DNA of 64,000 nt from Tricholoma matsutake (lineage: Eukaryota; Basidiomycota; Agaricomycetes; Agaricales; Tricholomataceae): positions 3,162,001-3,226,000 of the forward strand of contig AP026539.1 in the NCBI GenBank assembly GCA_026075535.2. The letters run 5' to 3'. The notes under the pieces were generated by a model, which ran no database searches, was not told where the DNA came from, and worked only from the letters and a program-made list of their open reading frames with translations. This document shows positions 22,152 to 34,378 of the stretch, piece by piece (position 1 is the first letter of the stretch; each line of letters starts with the position of its first letter). The translations under genes were made by a program, and so were the position numbers.

Positions 22152-23139
22152 ATGAAAGAGCAGGCTATCAGCTTCCTAACAGCAAAAGTATACCTAATAC
22201 ACGGTAATCCTATTGATCTGCCAACACTATCTTACGTACTCTTACAGCTCATGAGCGCGGTGGCTAGAGGGCCAAAAGTGCTAACTGATGGAATTAGAGT
22301 GGTCACACTCCTCCTGACTGATGCGAACAGACAACAAGCAGCAGATGCGATCACAGCATCAGTCAAGGCACAACTAGATGACTACATGGAAACATTCACC
22401 ACCAACGTGGAATGATGTGCGACGTGGTGGAACACATAATGGAAGCCGCAAAAGAAATAACCAGAAAAATGGATGATTTCAAAGATGACTTCCAGGAAAT
22501 GGTGGAACAGCTGACACAAGCAACACAAGATTTCACTGAGAAAACCATGGAAAACCTAACAACGACAACACCCCACCACACCCAGCAAGCTAAACATATG
22601 CGTCCATCACACAGCAACAGATCCCCATGGCACAGCCATCCATAATAACAAGGGGAGATATCACCGATAAGCAGGTGTTAATACAAAAAGACAAAGATGC
22701 CACTGATAACACACTCAATCCCCTTTCAGAAAAAGACTTGGTAGTAAAAGCTAACACCACTTTAGATCTCATGGGAATTGAAGCAGCTGACAAACCACCA
22801 GAAACAGCCTTCATAGGAGCAAAGAAACTACAAAATGGGAGTGTACTCTACCAACTAAACACCAGGGAGGCCACAAGCTGGCTGAAACAGAATGAAGTAC
22901 AAAAGTCCTTCATGGCAAACTACGGTGGCACATCCAATATGCGCAACAAACTGTACTATGTCATCGCAGAATTTGTCCCCACCACCTTTGAAGCAGGATC
23001 CAGCTACATACACGCAAAAGTAGAAGAGGATAGCACTTTAAGCACCAACACCATAGCGTACTCAAAATACATCAAACCGGTGCATCTCCACACCAGCAAC
23101 CAAAAGGTGGCTCATGTAGTATTCGGCTTCAACAATTGA
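22152..23139 (+). pseudogene. LINE ORF1-like protein
   Basis: Starts MKEQAISFLTAKVYLIHGN, with a stop TGA at 22413-22415. It then continues with a strongly helical, probably coiled-coil stretch ('MEAAKEITRKMDDFKDDFQE', 'MVEQLTQATQDFTEKTMENL') and a globular part ending 'HTSNQKVAHVVFGFNN'. A frame change lies near 22627. Position and coiled coil fit a LINE ORF1 RNA-binding protein. No CCHC knuckle is left; the ORF1 end may have been lost with the deletion. Confidence 0.65.
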
Positions 23140-23140
23140 A

Positions 23141-24838
23141 TGGGCCAGAGACCATAACTGCAAGTTCGGCATTGAAAAATTCCAGCTACTCAACATCACA
23201 AGAAGACTCACCCCACACCCTTTAAACCCCAGGAAAAGGATACCAACACCAAGACGGACCCTAGCACTCGGGGACAAATGCATACCATCAAAAGACACAG
23301 CAAAATTCCTAGGAGTAATAGTTGACAACAAGATGAACTGGAAAGGACAGTGCACCGCAGCCCTAGCAAAAGGGCAGGACTGGCTAATACAATTCGGCAG
23401 ACTAACCCGAACATCCCGAGGAATACATTCCAACTACATATGGCAATTATATCTATCCATTGCAGTCCCCCACATGCTGTATGCCACTGACGTATTTCTA
23501 ACTCCACAACAGAACATTGGCAAGAGAACAAAGGATGGGCGCTCAAAGCAAGCCATCGTGAACAAGCTAGCATCGATTCAGAGGAAGGCAGCTCTCATGA
23601 TCACAGGCGCGATAAAAACTACAGCGACCGATGCAATAGAGGTCATGGCAAACCTAATCCCATTCAACCTACTCATCGACAAGTACCACCAACGTGCAGC
23701 CATCCAACTGGCAACACTACCACCAATGCACCCCCTCCACAAGCCCATCAGAAATGCGGCAAACAAACTGGTAAAACGACATGCTACCCCACTACATGAC
23801 CTCATGCACAGGTTCAACATACGACCGCAATCCATCAAAACCATAAAAGCAGTGCGTTTCAACACAGGATGGAAGCCAAAAATCAAAATCAAGATCGCAA
23901 GTAGTGCCGACAAAGCAATAGAAGATGCAAACAATGACAACCCAGATGTAAAGGTGTTCACTGACAGATCAGGCATGGAGGGAAAGATAGGTGCAGCAGC
24001 AGTCCTATACAGAAACGGAAGAGTGAAAACCATGCTACACTACCAACTGGGCTCGCAAAGACACCACACAGTATACAAAGGAGAAGGAGTGGGAGTGATA
24101 CTAGGAATGAAACTGATCTCCAAAGAATGGGGGATACAGTCAGCAACTATCTACACTGACAATCAAGCTGCTATAATGGCTATGCAACTGACAAAACCCA
24201 ATCCAGGTCACTATATTATCAACACTCTCCACGGCAACATAGAGACACTATGGAAGAAACACATTGGCATATGCATCACTATCCAATGGATACCGGGACA
24301 CAAAGGAGTCAAGGGCAATGAGATAGCTGATGAGCAGGTGAAGAAGGCGATAACAGAGGGGAGTAGCGACATGCCAGAGATACCAAAACAACTCAAGAAA
24401 ACCCTACCACACAGCAAATCTGCAGTGAAATGCGCATATGGCGAGAAACTAAAATGTAACGCACAGAAGGCATGGCAGAAATCACCATGGTATGAGAGGA
24501 TGAAGAAGATGGACCCCAGTACCCCATCACACAAGTACTTAGACCTGATTACAGACCTACCATGGAAGACAGCCAGCATACTATCACAGTTGAGGATGGG
24601 ACATGCGCCACTAGCTAAGCACCTACACTGTATAGGAAAAAATGACTCACCGATATGTCCAGAGTGCCAACAAAGCAAAGAAACTGTACAACACTTCATG
24701 CTACACTACACAGCACATCAAGCAGCCAGGCAGCTACTATGCAACAGTATGGGAGGCAGAGACATAAATGCCATGAAGCTGCTGACCATGCCCAAGACAC
24801 TACCAGCACTATTCTGTTATATTGCTGCAACAGGCTGA
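23141..24838 (+). pseudogene. LINE ORF2 C-terminal part: RT thumb, RNase H, zinc finger
   Basis: Begins right after the ORF1 stop with 'EWARDHNCKFGIEKFQLL', which in the other LINE copy lies well inside the RT domain after YVDD. So endonuclease and RT catalytic core are deleted. From 23333 the frame is open for 501 codons: RT connection ('LYLSIAVPHMLYATDVF'), RNase H near 23950-24350 ('KVFTDRSGMEGKIGAAAVLY', 'IYTDNQAAIMAM', 'IPGHKGVKGNEIADE'), and a C-terminal Cys-rich motif ('CPECQQSKETVQHFMLH'). The long intact frame is notable, but without the catalytic core it cannot retrotranspose on its own. Confidence 0.9.
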
Positions 24839-25182
24839 TTCCACAATGTTTATGGAGATATACCAACACTGAGCAAGGAACAACAAAGGGGCAAGAAAAG
24901 AAAGTAGGAGAGAGGAAGCAGAGTTGGAGAAAGAGGACAGAGGAAAGGACCCATGCACAGCAAACAATCAATACCTTACACCAGGTCTCAGCACCACTTA
25001 TTACAGTGCCACCGGCGCGGTGAGGACCACTCTGTGGCTCCTCAAGCAGATGACAAAGAAAACTTAGATGGGAAGAACGATCCACATTGCACAATTCATG
25101 TATGTTTAATCTCTTACATATGGTATGCCACAAAAGAGAATAAATGGAATTAATAAAAATAAAAATAAAAAAAATAAATATG

Positions 25183-27529
25183 TTGGGTTGGCACCGATCT
25201 CCTTTGTGTATGTGTGGATAGCCAACAGGGGGTGGCAGGACAGGAATCCTGAACCAGATGTAGGGGGGTCACGCTGGAGGCCCAGATTTTTTTTTGACTT
25301 ACATATTACCTGATGCTGCTGAGCCAAAATAGGCAAAAGGATTGCTTGAATAACCCTCCAAAGCTACCCAACAAAGTCTCTACTAGATACCATAGACATC
25401 TGACAGCTGAGGATGAAACTTTTCAGTTTGGTTGATTTTTCTGTCTTCAAGTTGGTTGTGCAAGATGGCAAAGAAAGTGAGGTAAAGTTTGAGTAAATAT
25501 TAAAAGCTCCAAGTCTAATATCAATGAACATGCAGGGGCACCAACTCAGTTGTCAAATTTACTGATACCAGTACACTTAATTGTCTAGACTGCAAGCAAG
25601 ATATTTGTGTTGGCACTGCTGGTTCTAATAACCTCAGCATCCACCATGGTTCAAAGAGTTGTTGAGCAGCACGTGAACAAAAATCTCAGGCCTTGCAGAA
25701 ACCCAAGGAAAAACCAGATGTGCAGCTGAATGCCTTTTTTAAGCCAAAGGCTGCTGTGAATCTGTCAACTGTATCAGCGCCGTTGCCCATCCATGCACCC
25801 AAAGTTTCACCTGCACCTCTAACAGAAGTCAATGCTGAGTCTCATCCCTCATCTTCCACAACACTCAGCCTAGCACTGGACACTGTCTCTGGAGGTCTAG
25901 AGGACAACAATGTGTGCTCAGTGGCAGTCAAACTCCTTCACGAGCTCCAAGTTGGGATGGAGTTGATACCAGCCCACAAGCCAGAAGCAGGTCCAAACCA
26001 TTGGCTCAGTACATTTAGTGTGAGTCCCAGCAGTTGTATTTGGCAAGTGGACAACAATTGGGAAGACCTGCTCAAGTTGTAAGGCAAGCAATGTGACCAA
26101 GTGCCACCACGTGTAATCTACCACATTGGAGTCTGGACTAGCATTATTTAGGTATTATATGTTGCTTTTTGTACCTCCAGACCTCCAGATGGTTGCTACA
26201 TCTTGACACGATCTCCAAGAAAACATAACACATGATTTAAACATACCGCATTAGGAAGGTCGACCAGTTGCTGAAAAATAAAAACCGATGTCAGGTGTAA
26301 AATTCCCATCCCGCCACCCCCTTGGATAGCCAGAGTGATTTCACCTCGTTTGGCAGCCTCGCCGCTCACATTCTCGAGCTTTTTGGGAACACTTATTTCA
26401 CTTAGGATTGTGGAATCTTTCAGTGTTCAACACACAGGCTCAAGCAGAGGTGTGTAATTTTTTTTTTCTGATTTGGGTCGAAAACAGTGAACCGCATGGG
26501 AAAAAATACAATCTTGTGGCAAACACATTCTTTTCATGGGTTTCCTTCCTAAAAAAAATTCTTTCGAAATTCTAGTAAGTTTTCGGGGGAACCCGAGCTG
26601 AGTTGGTGAGAGCACTGTAGTACTTTTGTTGTCGTCGTTTCCTATGGATCTAGACCTGGATGGTGTTCCACAGCCACATTTGTCTTGACACCTATCCAAT
26701 GTCTTCAAATTTCCACTATTTATGCGCTCGTCCTCTTTCCAGTTCCCATTCTCGTTGAGTTGTAGTTCTGGATGTGTGCAATACCTGTTAGATGTCGACG
26801 CCTGGTCGACTGCTTCGCTTCCGCAGTTGCTATCAGAGCACTCTCAACTCTAGCTAGGTTTCGCTGCTAAGCTAGCGCTCCTGGCAGTGCGTGCCCAGCA
26901 TGGCAGGCTTGCTGAACCCTCGTCCATGGATATTAATGGATATTATGGTGTCATTTACGGGACGGAGTCTGTAGTATTTTTTCCTTCCACGATGACAGTA
27001 TGCTTAAATCCATCCTCGAGCAAGCGAACCGAGGGATTGCAGCTGAACCTTCGCTATACCATGGAAATAAAATTGGCTACGGTCCTCATCCGTCTTTCTT
27101 GTTCAGAGCTGTAGAAGAAATTCGTCATGAGCGAGACGGTGACTGAGCACTGACGGGTCGCAACTAACAATATTCAAGACACAACTGTTGGGTTCGTCAG
27201 AACCACTTATTCATGACAATGACATACTCCAAGGGAACGTCATCTAAACAGATGCGATTCTTGCACTAAATAATGATCTGGTCTCGCAACATAAATTCAA
27301 TTTAGGAAGTTGTGTCTGGAGACTAAGAAGAATAAACTACGAACCTACAGAACTAACGATGTGACATCTGCATTACTTGAAGTCCGACCTTCTGGTCCTC
27401 TCGGCGACGGCCAGCGTCAGTCACAGGAGGCGGAAGTTGCGCCAACTCATCACTATTTTCCCGCCCAGCTTCTTTCAAAGAGAGATACAAGCGGTTAACC
27501 ATGATCGCGATAAGACTTGAGTTACAGAT
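25183..27529. other. Intergenic region with one unrecognised coding-like fragment
   Basis: Apart from the frame at 25693-26082 listed separately, I see no gene. A minus-strand frame at 26427-26708 and a plus-strand frame at 26887-27114 are open but unrecognised. The right part (27353-27529) may hold the last exon of the DUF6533 gene if that gene has one more intron than I assume. Confidence 0.5.
25693..26082 (+). pseudogene. Fragment of an unrecognised protein
   Basis: 129 codons with a Pro/Ala/Ser-rich middle, then 'VKLLHELQVGMELIPAHKP' and ending 'WQVDNNWEDLLKL'. It starts 'MQKPKEKPDVQLNAFFKP'. Composition and phase look coding, but it lacks a promoter context and follows repeat DNA. I think it is a piece of a transposon-associated or repeat-family gene; the function is unknown. 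Confidence 0.35.
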
Positions 27530-29149
27530 TCAGGGCTCTGAAGTATATGAACGAATGTCCGATTTACTTACGTCGAACATGGTCTGTGTTTCAAAAATAG
27601 AAATTAATCGTATATTCACGAATAAGATCGAGATAGTGACATACACGGCATTAATGACTCCTGGTGTGTTCTAATCCAAAGCAGGCAGTTAAGTAAAGAA
27701 ATGAAGAATGCGAAGAAATGTTACCTTGCTACAGAAGTTGAACAATAGCCATACAAGAGTGGCAGAGAACGTTGCGAAGAAATATAGAAATCCATCCCGT
27801 TGCATCACCTTTAGCCACCGTGGAGTTGGCAGACTCTGTGACGCCGCCAGGGTTGTGATTAGTGTTGTGGCAAAAACGATGGCCTCAAAACTCAGTTCGA
27901 GGACAAGGTATGCATTGTAGAATGGGTAGCTGTATCACGGCATTAGTATCCTGATATAATCGTTCAAAATGATCCACGAGCCTTTGGCGGTCCAGACTCA
28001 GCATGCACACTGAGAGAACGTCAGCCTCTGGCATAGTTGTAGAAAGAAGACATACCCTCAAATTTATGCTCTTTAAAATCTGGGTTGTGATCATGCGGAT
28101 GGGGATGCTTCCTAGGAACAACTATGTCTTCCTTCAGACCTACGTGTCCTCTAAAGGACAAAATACGCAGTGCGATCCCAATTTGCGCCAACAGATGACA
28201 AACAAGAATGGTCACGATATATTTATTCTTACGACTCAGGACGTAAACTCTGGGGTCGAGATTGAGTATACATGGCACAATCTGCAGGGTCAAGACTAAC
28301 CTCAGTATAAGGAATGTTGAGGCTATGCAGTACAACCACGTCATCCATGCAAATTCGGCCATGGCATAATGGTTACACCTGTGCAAACAAAACATTCAGA
28401 GATAAGGCAGTGTATGAATATATTGACGTACGCCTGTATAAGAAATTCTATCCAGGGGGTTAAAAACCATATTCTCGGAAATTACGCACACTGCGTGGCC
28501 ATGAGGAGGAGGTGTACGCTTCAGAACCACGTTCCAGCCGTTTATTCGAAGTATGAATTGCAGAGACTTACAGACTATGCCAGTTATAGAGAAAGCAACA
28601 CTCGAATATCGATTCTGAAAGGATTCATAAGCCGGAGAGCGAAAGTCATGGCAATCCATCGAAATTATTCTCACCAACAGAAATAATATAGATGCTGTAT
28701 ATGGTCAGATAGGTCCATCTAATATTCCCGCCACATACATACCAGTCGTTTTTCTGGATTTCCAAACAAGATCGGTCTACCATGAATATGCGTCAAAACG
28801 GATAAGCATGTACTAGTAGAAATGCTGCTTACCTCGGCGGAGAACGTCAAGCAGTAGTCGTACAGCGAGAGAGCTAGAAGAGCAATACGATACGTCTGAA
28901 ACGATCGTTGTCATTACCTAGTGAGGCCCGAAGGTATAAAGCCAACCTTCAATGATTGACTGGGATTCACAAATTACATGAATCGATGTTAGAGGATGAT
29001 TAGATAGGTGAACGTACATGTATGAAGCCGTATGGAGAATGTGAAGGTGATGATGAACGTGTTCGTTCATCCTGTTCACGAGTCACAGGACAAGACGACG
29101 GGAGTGACTGTATAGATAGCGGGATGTACTGATAGCCTCCAGAATTCAT
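27530..29149 (-). CDS. DUF6533-type seven-helix membrane protein
   Basis: Spliced on the minus strand from the ATG at 29147-29149. Exon 1 (MNSGGYQYIPLS...) ends GFIH. A GTACGT intron leads to 'TYRIALLALSLYDYCLTFSA', then a second to 'TDLVWKSRKTT', a third to 'ASILFLL' and a fourth (57 nt, GTGAGA...TTTCAG) to 'NRYSSVAFSITGIV'. This is the classic DUF6533 start (YDY.LTF..E...VWKS...LFLLNRY). Later exons give 'STFLILRVYVLSRKNKYIV', 'VMQRDGFLYFFATFSATL' and 'INAVYVTISILFVNIRLISI', matching the hydrophobic helices of this mushroom-expanded family. Function unknown; probably a membrane sensor or transporter-like protein. I saw no obligatory break, but two middle exon joins (about 28400-28560 and 27930-28060) and the 3' end are uncertain. 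Other ends are possible at 27475 or 27353. Confidence 0.8.
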
Positions 29150-30318
29150 GGCCTATTTATATAGATTCTGAAGCCTGGGTCGCATTCCGAGTTGATGATG
29201 AGGGGTACCATCAGGCAGTACAGGCGCTCATGTTTTTTCTGCAAGAAGAATACGCGCCAGCGCTTTGCGAGAAGCTGATGGACAGAGAGAAAGCATTACT
29301 GACGTATGTACATATCTGTCCATCATGTTAGATTTCAATCCTGCCGAAGTGAAGGATTACTGAACTGACCCCATTGTAACATTGTTACATTAGGAGATCA
29401 TCGCCGTCTGACGTACATTCGTGCAGTCATGATGCTTTTTCCTCGGGAATGTCCAACCGGAGGATAAAGATTGAGAAAAGCTATACTAGAAGCACGACGA
29501 CCGTTGATCGTTTGCCCAGGAGACGAATGTCTGTCGTGTTCACTGATTGCAAGAAAGGACTCTGTCGTGCAATATGGACGCTGTCATGTTCATGATGGTA
29601 GCGGCCATTGAATAAATTTGAAATTACATATAGATCGGAGTTACCGATTTCCAGCATCTGAGTTTAGCCTGCCGAGAAACCAGTGGGTAACCTGATCGTA
29701 TACCATCTTGAATAAATTTCACTACTACCACAAAATAGTTGTTATCTTCTCACCCAGATATTATTGTTGCCCGTATACTAAGTAATCCCAAGTTTGTGCA
29801 CATCGTTCTAAATTTCCGACCTGTACATAAGTTTAAACTTCAGACCATCTAAGTACTATATACTATATTCACGAATCTTTCCGTCTCTCAGGCTCTCATA
29901 CATGCAAGATCTGCTTCGAGCTACAACTTGAAACGCAGGTGATCCATTCTCCATGTATGAACTGAGCTTCGAGCGAGCTATAGCTAAAGCTCAGTACTTA
30001 GTCTCTGGGCCCAACCTTCCACGCGAAGACCGGGATGATGCGGGAAATGGATCAATCAGTTAGCACACCGGCATTTTCGAAAACCCATGCTCATCCCCCA
30101 CGATAAATTGTGAATAAATTGGAGAAATATGCACGATTTCTCTAGGAATGAGTTTACCACTGGCATGCCACCATGTGCAGAAGAAATTGTGCATGTGCCA
30201 TGTTTCTCTGGTGCGCTCCCACGCGGATACTATCACCGGTGGGCCGATCAATCATGCACGCTGCGATTGTTCAAGATAAGTTCCTGGGATTCGGAAGCAA
30301 GGATTTCCAGTTCTTCTA
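29150..30318. other. Intergenic between two diverging genes
   Basis: Upstream of both the minus-strand DUF6533 gene and the plus-strand amidase gene, so it should hold both promoters. I recognise no gene or repeat. Minus-strand 'TATTTATATA' near 29155-29163 is about 10 bp above the DUF6533 ATG, too close for a normal TATA box. Confidence 0.5.
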
Positions 30319-32385
30319 ATGCTGTTCTCTTATCTCGCTCACCGGCGAGCATGGTGAGTTTTACATTTCCCGTTCCTAGCTGGATAGAGACCACACATAA
30401 TATTAATCAGTACGGTTAAACAAAACGAGCGCCAAGAGCGTATCAGGAATCTTGCACCCCGATATCATGAACCGCTAGGAATCACTGATACAAGGATCCT
30501 GAATCATTCAGCAGCCGAGTTGGCTGCAAGTGTTCAGGCTGGAACACTCGATCCAAAGGACATTCTCGTGGCATACAGTAAGAAAGCCTTGAAGGCTCAC
30601 GCGGAAATCAATTGTTTGACCGAGATCATGATATCTGCGGCTGAGACGTGGGCAGTAGATTGCAACAGACAGGGACCTTTGGCTGGCATACCCATTAGTC
30701 TCAAGGACGTGAGTGATTAACCTATGTAGACCTTGCATCATTAAGAAGGATTGATCCTAGACCGCCGGTGTTGCTGGATGGGACTCGTGCATTGGATATT
30801 CGGCTTTGGTGGGAAAACCGGTGGCAAATGACTCAGCTCTTGTGCGTCTTCTCAAAGATGCAGGCGCTGTGCCCTTCGTAAAGACGAATATCCCAATTAC
30901 CCTCTTGTCCTTTGAATCGTATTCAGATGTCTTTGGAAGAACAACCAATCCGCACAAGAGTACTCATTCGCCCGGAGGTTCCACGGGTGGTGAGGCTGCT
31001 CTTCTTGCTTACGGTGGTTCTCGACTTGGAATTGGTACGGATGTCGCTGGGTCCGTTCGTGTACCGGCACACTACTCTGGCATATACACAATCAAGGCAT
31101 CAACAGGTCGCTTCCTTCAGATAGGAAGTGTGAGTAGCATGCCCGGCCAGGAAGGTGTTGCCCCTGTCTACTCGCCAATGACACGCACATTGGAAGACCT
31201 CGAAATGTTTTGGAAAGCTATTATCAGCATGAGGCCTTGGACCTATGATCCAACCGTACTTTTTTTATCAGTCTTATCGGAAAAAGTTATCAATTTCTTA
31301 CCACTTACGTTCCATTTACAGTGTCTTGTAATGCCTTGGAAGAGCGTGAATCTGTCCGAAAAGACTGTCAAATGGGGTGTAATTTGGGACGATGGTAAGC
31401 TTTGTTCATCAATCCTAGTGTGAAGTTTATAGAAGCACAGGTGTTGTCTTGCCATCCCCGCCGTGCGCTCGTGCACTGCAAGCTGTCGTCGATATATTGG
31501 AGAAACATGGACATGAGGTCGTAACGATGTACGACTTCCCTTGCATCTGGCCCTCAAATCTTCGACTTACTAATGTCATAGTAATCCTCCGAGTCCATAT
31601 GAAGGCTTGAAGATTGCTTCTCAACTGTTGATGGCGGATGCTGGTTTGTGTACTCACCCTTCAAAACTGTTCAACATAATTCATACTTTGTCCAGTGAAA
31701 ACCGCAACGAAACCTATACGCGCCTTCGAACTCAACGACGTAGGTATGCAGCAAGCTGTGCGGATGTTTTCCCTCCCACATTGGATCAGACGCATCTATG
31801 TCTGGTACATCCGATACATCAAGCGGGACGAAATCTACGCGGGACTCGTCGAGGGCTGGTATGAGAAGAGTCTCATAGAGTATTGGCCCCTTGTCACGCA
31901 GCGTGAGGATTACAGGCGTCGCTGGTTCGAGATGTGGAACAAGGAGGGTTTGGACTTTGTGCTTACTGTGCCAAACGCGCTGCCTGCAGTGCCGCATGGG
32001 GGGATGAAAGAAGGATTCAAAGCTTGTGGATACACCTTCTTGTTCAACCTAGTATGTTGTTTTTTTTTCTAGCGTGCGCAGAAAATTCCTCATACTATCG
32101 CCTTTTTTTCAGTTGGATTATTCAGCCGGTGTTCTTCCGATCACCCATGTCGACAAGGTGTTGGATAAACTTGGGTTAGGCCATTCCCAGAAATTTACGC
32201 CAAGGAACGCCATCGAGAAGGGATCGTATAAGATGTATGACCCTGTAGCTATGCATAGCCTTCCTGTTGGCGTGCAGGTTGTGGGAAGGCGACTGGAGGA
32301 AGAGAAGGTAATGGAAGGAATGAAGATCATTGAGAGTTTGTTGAAAAAGGATGGGAAAGCTTATCAACTTCTGGAAACGTCTTGA
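30319..32385 (+). CDS. Amidase-signature enzyme (fungal acetamidase/FAAH-like)
   Basis: Hydrolyses a small or fatty-acyl amide; the exact substrate cannot be told. All three catalytic residues of the Ser-cisSer-Lys triad are visible: Lys in 'GIPISLKD' near 30705, cis-Ser in 'SPGGSTGGE' near 30975 and the nucleophile Ser in 'TDVAGSVRVPA' near 31050. Upstream is the family's 'NERQERIRNL' and 'NCLTEIMI' N-terminal pattern; downstream 'AVPHGGMKEGF', 'HSLPVGVQVVGRRLEEEKVM' and the end 'YQLLETS'. The ATG at 30319 is joined by a 57-nt intron (GTGAGT...AATCAG) to the exon at about 30412. This start is my best guess because the second exon has no in-frame Met early on. Further introns lie near 30709-30760, 31257-31319, 31395-31440, 31550-31590, 31645-31695 and 32051-32112. 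Length is about 540 residues, normal for the family. Confidence 0.88.
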
Positions 32386-32922
32386 TGACACTTCATGCCG
32401 TGTGGTGCATAGTGTAAGTTATGTGTAGGTCGACCTATTCTGCTGTGACCTGTATAGTAGCTGAGAACTACTTACCTAGCTCTCTTTGATTCTGAATCAT
32501 CTGGCTAAGGGAGACTCAGGGAAAGCAGGATTAATTGGTATGTCTTCAGCACGATATCGATGTAGAATTCGGTTGGACCGATGCTCCTCATCCTTACGTT
32601 CTTCGGTCTAATGAGTTACGCCATCCGCAGAAGCCAATCTTGTATTGCCTCGGTTTTCCGTCAGTCAGCGTATGAGCAACAATAACTTGAAAGTCGTGGG
32701 AATGCATCCTTTGATAAGGGCTGTGGACTTCTCATCTTTTGATGAATCGCATCCGTACTGCCCAAGGAATTGCACAGGTCTAGACTATCTAGACCGCTGA
32801 TTAACTTCCAGCGTGCTCTTTCGCATTCATCTCCACCTGGGTCAGATCGTTGGATAAATTTAAGCTACCCCTAAATTTAAAGAACCCTCGATCGTATAGG
32901 GATGATGAGATGATATCAGAGT
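32386..32922. other. Amidase 3' flank, nothing recognised
   Basis: No frame of note. A TCTAGACTATCTAGA inverted repeat lies near 32780-32795. It ends at the MITE. Confidence 0.5.
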
Positions 32923-33306
32923 GGATGACTTCCCGTAGCGTCTGGAAGCATAGATTTTGGTTTCAAATCGCGTTTGCCGAGCTGATGGGTGATACGCGAG
33001 GGTTCCCTGTAGACCCCCGGAAAATACTTCGCACTCCGAAGGCGTTGTAAACTTTGAATCTGAACAAGGGGTCTCCCCCCCTCTTCCAGTCGTAAATTTC
33101 CTTTCTAAACCTTTTTTTTCCATCCCCGACGGCTAAGCGATGTCAACCTCACCCAAATCTAGCAGAATCATGACATTGGCATGCTCCGCTCATCTTTGGC
33201 GGCATTCTCATCTCAACATGGATCTCTCAATTCACACTCCGACCTGGCACCGCGTTTTATAGTTTGGAAAATAATCTAGGTTTCTAAATCCTACGGGAAG
33301 TCACCC
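32923..33306 (-). mobile_element. MITE with GGATGACTTCC inverted ends (copy 2)
   Basis: Reverse-oriented relative of 6834-7200: GGATGACTTCCCGTAG at the left, the complement of CTACGGGAAGTCACCC at the right. The two copies align over their full length with roughly one difference in eight bases. With this copy the inverted match extends outward (CAGAGTGG / CAGCAGTGG), so the true ends may be a few bases further out (about 32919-33311). It sits about 540 bp after the amidase stop and is the only clear mobile DNA inside the gene island. Confidence 0.85.
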
Positions 33307-34378
33307 ACTGCTGATCTGGAGCTTGTGTATTGTGCAGATCAGGGGTAATTTTATGACACTAACAAATTTGGCCACTGTTCAGGAGGACGTCGATGACGTA
33401 TTCTATGTAATACATATCTAGCATAATCCCTTGGGCCGCATCCATAGCACTGTGGCATAAAAACAACAGGCTTTGATACGGAAACCTGGGACTGTTTCTT
33501 GCTGATGGAGGAGTGTCTTCGACTATTTGAAACTGAAGGGTAGAGGAAAGAGAAGCGCGGGCTGTCGCATCCATCTATCACAAAAAAGATATATGATAGT
33601 GATTGCGGGCAAAAGTAGGAGTTGATTAGTTCACTAGCAATGAGTTTTATAGACAAGGAGCTGATTATGGTCCTGTTGCTCGGTGAACAATCGGTGAATG
33701 CACTATAACGGGTAAACTACGAACTGACGAGGAACCTATGCTGCAGGGTCGCTCGGTGGCATATCCTCCAAAACATCTGTCTTCTCCACGTGACTTGGGC
33801 CGCTCCGCACATGATCAGTGGACATGGAATCGTTGGGTCTCATCAGATGGTAGAACGGAGAGTGGAAGCACAATGATGTCGAGGCGGTGGTGAAGGGGGT
33901 GGAGGAGATGGACCCGGGCAAATGTGCTAGATCAGCGTGTAGGCCGTCGTTGATAGACTTTGATGGAGGGGCCTACGAAGATCTCATCGGATCAGGAATT
34001 CCGTTTGTGGGTGCCTTGCATACATCTACAATGAGGCAGAGCTTCGAGGCTAGCTGGCAGTAAATGGAACTCGAATTCGAGTTCGAGGTGTTCCCAGCAA
34101 CGAATTTTTTGCTCTTCGGATTTGCATCACTTTATCGAACGGTCATCGAACGGTCGCATTGTTTTCCCCCGGGCTTCCAGACTTCTAATGCCACAGCCTT
34201 ATACTGTTTGGACTCTAAAGGGGCATACGAATGGAAATTTCTTACGAGGTCCAAGGCCATTTGGTCAGCGACTTCAAGTTTGGGAACGTAAAATGAAAAA
34301 CACAGCCACATCGGACCTGTCTATTCCTCGACTGAAGTACTGTTGGATTGTCTTCCAATCCTAACCTTGACCCTTACC
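33307..34378. other. Region with short frames, gene content unclear
   Basis: Minus-strand frames at 33351-33656 and 33736-33921 have gene-like codon use (for example 'MRPNDSMSTDHVRSGPSHVE' and 'MDAAQGIMLDMYYIEYVIDV') and could be exons of one minus-strand gene, but I recognise no family and could not join them convincingly. The right part (33990-34378) is probably the BTB gene's promoter. Confidence 0.35.

Larger units (their letters stand above)
21990..25182 (+). mobile_element. LINE with RNase H, internally deleted
   Basis: ORF1-like sequence (22152-23139) is joined directly to the C-terminal third of ORF2 (23141-24838); the endonuclease and the RT palm are missing. The 3' end is an A-rich tail (TAAAAATAAAAATAAAA, about 25150-25180). 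A related minus-strand copy at 59126-63848 keeps endonuclease and RT with 'YVDD', and its 3' end matches this one (CTCTTACATAT, GAGAATAAATGG) before a TTAAAAA-type tail. RNase H in a fungal LINE suggests the Tad1/I group; the clade is an inference. The 5' end is approximate. Confidence 0.88.

Noticed and set aside
26427..27114. Genes on either strand between the LINE and the DUF6533 gene
   Set aside because: Open frames of 75-93 codons without family resemblance, splice support or continuity.
27353..27475. Extra last exon of the DUF6533 gene
   Set aside because: A coding-looking stretch exists (ending in TAG at 27353), but its phase does not match the previous exon with the donors I can see. 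Mentioned as an alternative end only.
30238..30345. Minus-strand small protein starting MLAGERDKRTALEELE
   Set aside because: Looks helical, but it overlaps the predicted first exon of the amidase on the other strand and has no further support.
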